Source: Calendula officinalis (taxonomy: Eukaryota; Streptophyta; Magnoliopsida; Asterales; Asteraceae). From it: a DNA stretch of 64,000 nt. Positions 57,610 to 64,000 of the stretch are shown here, piece after piece. Position numbers and translations under genes: made by a program. How positions within the stretch are numbered: position 1 is the first letter of the stretch; each line of letters starts with the position of its first letter. The notes under the pieces were generated by a model. That model had not been told where the DNA came from. It did no database searches and saw nothing but the letters and a program-made list of their open reading frames with translations. The stretch is taken from positions 23,129,873 to 23,193,872 of the forward strand of contig OY970820.1 of NCBI GenBank assembly GCA_963853835.1, in the 5' to 3' direction.

Positions 57610-59247
57610 TTAGCAGAATGTGTGTTGGATGTGTTGAACCAGGTCCTCCGCACTAAGCTGGCATTCAATCCCAATCTATATATATTATAAATCAACAAAA
57701 CCCCAATCAGTAATTAACTAACTGTTTAGTATATATAATTTAATAAAGAGATGCATGCATGCACCGCAAGCTTAGTTAATTAATGGTAGCTCTTTTGTAA
57801 TGGATATTTTCAACTTAATTAGAGGTGTTTGGATGCGTGTAATTAGGTACCTATTAAAACTTAGAGGGTGTTTGGGACTAAGTATTTGTGATTTGAAGTG
57901 ATTAACAACGTTGACTGTAATTATGGCTTTCTTAATATGTATGGTTTATCCAACTAATTATTAATTAGTTAAAAGTCATTTCAAATTACAAAAATGAGTT
58001 TGAAAAGCACATGAAGCACCCCCTAATTTAGATATATTTCATAGATTCTAATTACTTTGACAAAAGCAATCCAAACAATATATGTCGTAAAAAACATGTG
58101 ACATGCATCCCCAAAATGGGAAATCCAAATTATGCTGCCTAACAATTAAATGTGCAAGTAAGCATGCAATTCTTGGTGTTCGGATGAGTTAATTTCAAGT
58201 TGGATATTGCTAATTACCTTAATGGTGAAGGAATTGACCATAGTTTCATCAACAGTATTAATGCCAGCCTGCAGGATATCAAGAGAAAGGCCTTCAAGAA
58301 CCGAAACTATTTTCGTTGTTTGGCCTGGCAACCGCGGTGAGACAGTCTTTAGAACAAGATTAGATCCCGAAAACTTCACTTCAACGTCAGCAACAGACGA
58401 CTTTGAATTAGCAACGAGCTCGTTAACAATGTCATGACAAGTTGATGAATTAGAACTAGAAGGTGAAAGGTCAACTGAAGGCAGTAACATTGATGATTGC
58501 TGCAACCCGCGGGCTCTATACGGGCGGCTTATCGATTGTGGGGTTCTTGGGCTAATCGGTATAGGCGGTCTAGGGCTTATGGGCGGTTTTCGGGGTGAAT
58601 TCCTCGGGCTCAAAACATCACTGTACACTTTCCTTTGCTTTTTTGCTTCTAGTGATTGAAGAACTTGTTGCAATTCAGTTATGTAATCAACTACCCCTCC
58701 TATTATTGATGCTTGATCACCCTGCACTTAATTAAAACACAATACAAGTTATATAAACTTTAATAATTTTCTAATTATATGGGGGGAAGGAGCTTAATAA
58801 GTTTAAATAAGCCTCAAAAGCTCCCTTATTTAGCTTCCCTAAATCAACATGCCCTGACTAAGTTAGTTTACGTACCCTTTTGACGTAAAAGCAAGGCATT
58901 AGTGAACGAAGAACAGTTAAGTGTTCGTTCATCTGCTTCCGGCGGTTTCTCTCCACCGTGATATGTGTCACTTTCGGCTGCCCGCCATCTGAGTTAACGC
59001 CGCCTTGATCTTCCGCTAACGAAATCTTCTGCCGTTCCGCCTGATCAACAAGTTCTTGTAAACCACTGCATGAAGAATTGGACTTCTGAGAGACCAAAGG
59101 CGACATGGATGTGAATTCATCTGAACCACCTTCTAGAACTTCAAGCATACTGAAGATGTCACCGGAAGATGCCGCACCTGGCGATATGAAGTTTGTCTCC
59201 GAGAACTGTTCGGCATAGTCGGTCATAGAAGTAGTGTCACCACCCAT
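57610..59247 (-). CDS. SPCH: bHLH transcription factor SPEECHLESS
   Basis: Three exons on the minus strand: 59247-58876, 58721-58218, 57675-57610, GT-AG, all phase 0, giving 313 residues. The bHLH starts near residue 93 (ITVERNRRKQMNEHLTVLRS, then after the intron GDQASIIGGVVDYITELQQV) and reads as SPCH rather than MUTE or FAMA. Residues about 160-195 are the MAP-kinase target region, with repeated Ser-Pro (LSPRNSPRKPPISPRP, PISPRTPQ), a hallmark of SPCH. The C-terminal ACT-like domain (VNELVANSKSS to the end ...IQHTFC) is complete only with the 66-base last exon. It drives entry divisions of the stomatal lineage together with ICE1/SCRM. It is shorter than the 364-residue Arabidopsis protein, mainly in the acidic N-terminal and Pro-rich middle parts. 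Confidence 0.96.
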
Positions 59248-61837
59248 TTAAATACTTTTTTCTTCACAAGACAAAGAAAGATGAAAACAAGTTTGGCGAT
59301 TGAAGCAAAAACACAAACAGATGGTGTGCACTTTCTATTAACAAAAATATATGTACGTGTTATAAAGAAGAGACCCAAAGAAGGCATGAAGATGTTGGCT
59401 TTGGGTGCTTGTCAAGCTGATCAAGAAATATAAATCGTAGAATCGTGAGATATTAATAGACATTGATACGGATGGTGACACATCATCATCTCGGCCCTTC
59501 TCTTTTAAAATAAAGGATATAAACCCTAAATTTAGAGTTTTTTTTAACTCTTCTTGTGAAACTATTACGTAAAATATTAACTTAATTAGTATAGTTAGTA
59601 ATAGAAAAATGAGTAATTTCGTAAACTAAATGGGTGGTATTATTAATACATATTTTAACTACAACTTATTAATTAATATAGAGAAACGTTTAAGGATGTG
59701 CAACCATCACCACATGTGTATTAAATCATATGTGATTGTATACCGTCGACCACTACCACCACCATGTCATGTGTATTAAATCACATGTGATTCAACACCA
59801 TCATCACCAAACCTTTGCCGGTCACCGTCTCCACCACCGGCAACCCCTCGCCACTGTCGACCGCTTTCAATCACATGTGATTGCGTATCCAATCAGATAT
59901 GATTGCGGCGGGCGGAGGTGATCAGCGGCGGCAGTGACCGGCAGTGATGATTGTATATTGAATTATATGTGATTTAATGATGGTAAGATCTTTTGATTTA
60001 ATAGCTAAGATTTGTAGTTTGACTTTTTCAATGCGACTCCATTAATATATAGCATTAAGAATGTCATCAGCTTTTCCATTCTTTTTATGAAATTTATTTG
60101 GATAGTAAAAATAATTATTAAAATAATTGATTTCGACGCATAGTAAAATCGATAACGTCTAGAACCCGAATCAGATCTCTCCCATTTTTATTTTTCAAAC
60201 CGATATTTGATCAATTATTGCTGCCTTAATTTCTTTGGGAATTTATTGTGGGCATTTACTGGATCATGTCTTTACCGTTGGGTGTTATTTTTGTAGGCAT
60301 CCTCTACCGAGTTGACTTTCAATTTTCTGTAAAAAAAAAATCCTTTTCTTGTTTTAAGTTATTTCTTCTGTAGTATACAGAAAATATTTTTAGTTTCTAA
60401 TTACTATTATTTACCTTTTGTAGACAATTACACTGAATCTACATCAAAATGAGCACCCCTAAATTCCTTTTTTTAAGCGACATTATTTTTATTAAATGAA
60501 CACCCTAACAAGTAACAAGTTGTACGTACGTACCCCCCATGTCCTAAACTAGTAAAAGACGTACATAATTATATGAGCATTAAAAAATATGAACAGCGTA
60601 CATAAATATGTCCCCAAAACGATATTAGAATCAGTTGATTTGTTCTACTAAAATCATTATTCTCTTAAGTGAAATAGTTCATACATATTACTGCGTGCCA
60701 GACAATACTAATAGTGATTTATTTTGTTGGAATAATTTGTATAAATCCATGCATATATCGAAGCTGATAATTATATATTTTGTTGACATCATACATTAAT
60801 TAAGTAATAAATATTAATTCAGTAACCGATAATTCATGGATGTCATGTCATGATGAAAGGACATAAATACACGAACTTTTTTGTGTTGGGTATCAATCTG
60901 GTGAAAGAAGAAAACAACAATACAATCTAAAAGAAACAAAAATATTATGACTTATGAGTGAATAATGATTTAGAGCCAAAAGTATGATGCAAAAAATTCA
61001 GTCAAATTTTGTTTTTTAGCTTATGAATACCAAACCAATAAACTCATCTCTGTCGGCTTTTTCAAATTTCCCATTAATGGTGGTGCTGTGTGCATGGTAC
61101 AACCGGTGGCTGTTCTCGGGTCCGGTAACTTAAAGGTTTTTTAGGTTTCAGAAATCTAATAAATTGTTTTAGTTAGAGAGCTAGATGTAGCTGAGGGTGC
61201 ACACAAGCCTTCATCATGCATGCAGAATAATATGGTACGATTGCAGCTAGCTAGTTAGCCATTTATGTTGCTCTAAAAACTCTTCTCATTCCCCCCTTAA
61301 ACTTTTATCCCAAAAAAAATTCTAGTCCAGTCCGCTTAATAAAATAATATTATTATTATGGATTCACACTAACTATCTTCTAGAAACACATTCTCTTCAA
61401 AATAACTTTATACTTTAATCAAAATTATTATCAAGGATCCCACCACTAACTCTCTCCTAAAAGCTTGTGTCAAAAAGAAAAGAAAATTATTAATTAATTA
61501 CATGCATTATTTCCGTCAGGAATAACTGGTAGCACCCTTGTGGCGATTAAAAAAACAAAGATTAAGCTGGGAGATGTGCCCCCTTTCAGGGATCTCGCTG
61601 CTCGCTGACCGGACGATGTCGGTAGGGGACGGCCTCGCGTGCGGAGCTTAGGGCATCCGCGTCGCAAACAAAAATAAATTTAACATAAGAGACTCTATTA
61701 TAGTATATAGAAACACCATGTTTGGTTTTATGCGCCGAAATGTTTCAAGAAACTAATTTTATCCTACAAGACAACAACAAATTTCATAAACATATATATT
61801 GAAAACCCTACAAGACACATACTTAAAAAAAATTATA
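59248..61837. other. SPCH upstream region and intergenic DNA
   Basis: 59248-59560 fits the 5' UTR and proximal promoter of SPCH (minus strand). 59724-59974 holds a palindrome cluster. The rest is AT-rich, except a CpG-rich island at about 61560-61670 that I cannot identify. No gene supported. Confidence 0.55.
59724..59974. repeat. Cluster of AATCACATGTGATT-type palindromes
   Basis: Five 14-base sites: 59724-59737, 59779-59792, 59869-59882, 59891-59904 and 59961-59974; two are perfect AATCACATGTGATT palindromes, the others differ by one to three bases. The spacer DNA is CG-rich with CACCACC runs. The centre CACATGTG contains E-boxes (CANNTG). Located 480-730 bases upstream of the SPCH start. 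It could be regulatory or the interior of a decayed transposon. Confidence 0.8.
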
Positions 61838-62651
61838 CTTCCTCCGATTTAATATAAGTGATACATTGTTGGTTTCATGATTTTTGAGGCAAAATATGAT
61901 AATGATACTTAAATTAGATTAATTGGATTGTTAGTAGAAAATGGATCCCATATAAATTTTGAATAAAGTGAAGTTAATGATTTTTAAAAGTAAAAGTAAG
62001 GGTAAAGATATAGTGGGTATGAGTCCCACTACTTTTTACCAAATAAGAGCATCTCCAATGTGAGCTTTTTCAAAAGCTTATTACTATTACAATAAGCTTT
62101 TGAATGACTTTTTACCATTGGATTTACAAGCTTTTTTAAAAGCTTTTTGCAATGACTTTTTTTCTACTAACATTTTAACACACTTTCAATGTTTATCTTT
62201 TTTGGTCCACTGTTTTTTAATAAGTTTTCATTTTAAACCTTTTAACACACTTTCAATGTTTTTTTAATATTTGCAATGTAATGTTTTTATCTATTTAAAT
62301 ATTAAAGTCAATTATTATAATATTTTTGTATGAAATATTTTTTAAAATATCAAGTTTTATAAGATATAAAAAAAATTGTCAATTTATATATAAGAGGTAT
62401 TTATGAAACATATGAGATAGATAAAGGTAAATTAGAAATATTGTAAAAGAAAAAGCTTTTGTAAAAGGTTAACCATTGGAGATGTTATTTAGAAATAGTT
62501 TTTTAGTTAGTGGAATGTTGATGTGACATAAATAATAAGCTTTTGTGAGGTTAACCATTGAGGATGCTCTAAGGTAAGTTTTTAAAGTGTATCACTTATT
62601 TTGATACACCCAAATATAGAAAGTGTATCACTTATTTTAAATCGGAGGAGG
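61838..62651. mobile_element. Stowaway-like MITE, interrupted by a second MITE
   Basis: Outer ends CTTCCTCCGATTTAATATAA and, on the other strand, CCTCCTCCGATTTAAAATAA, flanked by TA (61836-61837 and 62652-62653). Same family as 17441-17759. Without the insert it would be about 288 bases. Confidence 0.85.
62047..62569. mobile_element. Tourist-like MITE nested in the outer MITE, 523 bp
   Basis: Ends GAGCATCTCCAATG and, on the other strand, GAGCATCCTCAATGG, flanked by TAA (62044-62046 and 62570-62572). A 3-bp TAA/TTA duplication points to PIF/Harbinger. The uninterrupted family member at 17441-17759 reads straight through at the matching point, confirming insertion. Confidence 0.87.
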
Positions 62652-62653
62652 TA

Positions 62654-63734
62654 TAAGTTTGGACTTTCGTTAATACTTGGGTTTTTTTTAATATTATTGT
62701 AGGCTATTGGGTATATTTCTAATCTGATAGTACAACTACAATACCAAAACACCGTAATACTAAAAAAATTCCAAAAAGTTTTCGTTACAAATTTTATTTT
62801 TTTTAGTAGGAGCAACGTGCCACGTGTGTGAGTGTGTCGGACCACCATATATGTATATATGCATAATATATATACGTATTATATGTGTGTGTGTGTGTGT
62901 CTGAATGTGTATTTGTATGTTAAATGAAGGAGGCAATTAATTAAGGAAGTGGGAGTATGTACAGCTGCAAGTTGTGTGATCACAGTAAATCTGCATTTGA
63001 AATGAATGAATTGAATATATGATGAATAAGAGTGGAAACTGGGATGAAGCTTCAATGCCCAGACAGACCACGGTTTCTCCGTGTCTGCCCCCACACCCAA
63101 TAATTCTCATTCAAATCTTCTTCTTTTTTTTTGAAAAATGTCACTATATACGTTTTATTTCTCTTTTATCTTGAAGTAATTTAGAAATATTGGTTAGGTG
63201 AAATTATTAAAAACATTCAATTTTTACGCAAGAAAAACGTCTTTTAGTGACACAGGTTATGATATAAAGAAAAGTGTCACTATATTTATATTTGTGACTT
63301 CTAAAAAAAGTGTGGATAAAAAGTTATATTAGTAACACTTTATTATGAAAAATGAAGTCACAAAAAGGTTAAAAAATGATCTATTTGCACACACTTTTTT
63401 GTTAATTACATGTATAAATAGGGTTATGATACGGTGAGAACTAAAAAATTGATGAGGACTGCGAGGACATTTCCTAACCAATTATTTTTTTTAAAACTGA
63501 GCATTGTCGACATAATTTTAGGATATTTATGAGGATGATAATGGTTCAAAATTGTAAAAATGATCCTAATTTTTAAAATGATTGATTGAAAATTATCCAT
63601 ACAATTCTCATCAAAATCTAATAAAAAAGTTTCCATTTCTATCGGTCATAAAATAGAAAAAAAAACTATGAAATCCACTATTTCTTTATCATTGCTATTT
63701 TTTTTATACCTAGTATAGTACAATTTCTTATTTT
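62654..63734. other. AT-rich intergenic stretch
   Basis: Contains a (TG)n run at about 62884-62900 and several GTGTCACTATAT-like words between 63135 and 63360. No gene supported. Confidence 0.6.
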
Positions 63735-64000
63735 GAGGCGAAAGGCCTAGAAAAAATAAAAAACCGTGGTTGGGAAGGTTATAGTAGCCAAAGCCATTGG
63801 AATTTTTAGTTTATACATTGGAAAATCCGTTTTGTTATTAATATACTAGGAAAGGGGCAAAAGAATAACCGAAAGAAAGGAAATCTATTAGTTATTCGTT
63901 AAAGTTTCATTTATTCAATGACCAGAATTAGACGGGGATATATCGCTCGGAGACGTAGAACAAAAATTCGTTTATTTGCATCAAGCTTTCGGGGGCTCAT
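63735..64000 (+). other. Plastid DNA inserted in the nuclear genome (NUPT)
   Basis: From about 63735 the sequence reads like the plastid spacer before rpl20 and continues into rpl20 itself, to the window edge. The segment at 63945-63964 is the site of the widely used rpl20 primer for the rpl20-rps12 spacer. The rest of the window is plainly nuclear (introns, retrotransposons), so this is an organelle-to-nucleus transfer or, less likely, an assembly join. The left border is approximate. Confidence 0.85.
63918..64000 (+). pseudogene. rpl20: Plastid ribosomal protein L20 gene, 5' part, in a NUPT
   Basis: ATG 63918 opens [16 protein letters not shown], then [10 protein letters not shown], the conserved N-terminus of plastid L20. 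After FRG the family normally continues Ala-His, but here the G run (63988-63992) appears one base short, shifting the frame to ...GL. If so the copy is already broken, as expected for a nuclear relic. The window ends 83 bases in. Confidence 0.85.

Overview
This is plant nuclear DNA, most likely from an asterid eudicot and possibly Asteraceae. The genes have plant intron structure and clear plant orthology. The repeats are plant LTR retrotransposons and MITEs, and the last ~270 bases are a piece of plastid DNA. The Asteraceae suggestion rests on the style of the Copia elements, which carry a large extra ORF after pol, and of a TGTGACA-type Gypsy LTR. It is an inference.

Layout. 1-9356: 3' part of a SIRE-like Copia retrotransposon (element A) with degraded gag, pol interrupted by two nonsense codons, a long ORF3 behind its own promoter-like leader, and the 3' LTR. 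9357-~14890: a decayed Copia relative (element C) that keeps gag-like coiled-coil sequence but no pol. 14890-20407: AT-rich intergenic DNA with a Stowaway-like MITE and a GC-rich tandem repeat. 20408-34881: a compact island of five host genes: a CCT-motif protein (+), the DYW pentatricopeptide protein EMB2261 (+), a CNGC1-like channel (-), the syntaxin SYP61 (+) and a small membrane protein (-). 35884-47083: a young, almost complete Copia element (element B) with both LTRs, PBS, gag, pol (one frameshift), a 1140-residue ORF3, PPT and a perfect 5-bp target duplication. 47892-50600: plastid sigma factor SIGE/SIG5 (-). 51050-54302: a solo Gypsy-type LTR with a perfect target duplication, upstream of SIGE. 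57610-59247: the stomatal bHLH factor SPEECHLESS (-). 61838-62651: a MITE nested in another MITE. ~63735-64000: plastid DNA carrying the start of rpl20.

How the genes fit together. The host genes are not an operon. EMB2261 (plastid RNA editing or processing) and SIGE (plastid transcription) both act on plastid gene expression; SYP61 and CNGC1 act in membrane traffic and ion transport; SPCH starts the stomatal lineage. Their proximity is probably coincidental.

The most unusual signals are in the Copia elements. Element A is saturated with the palindrome CAGCTG, and element B with ACTACTG (usually TACTACTGRT). In each case the motif runs through LTR, coding regions and spacers alike. Both elements also have an ORF3 of unknown function that shares a small N-terminal DFW motif region and sits behind a TATA box plus telomere-type (AAACCCTAA) leader. 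This looks like a separately transcribed gene inside a retrotransposon. Gag is followed in all three elements by a splice-acceptor-like TGCAG.
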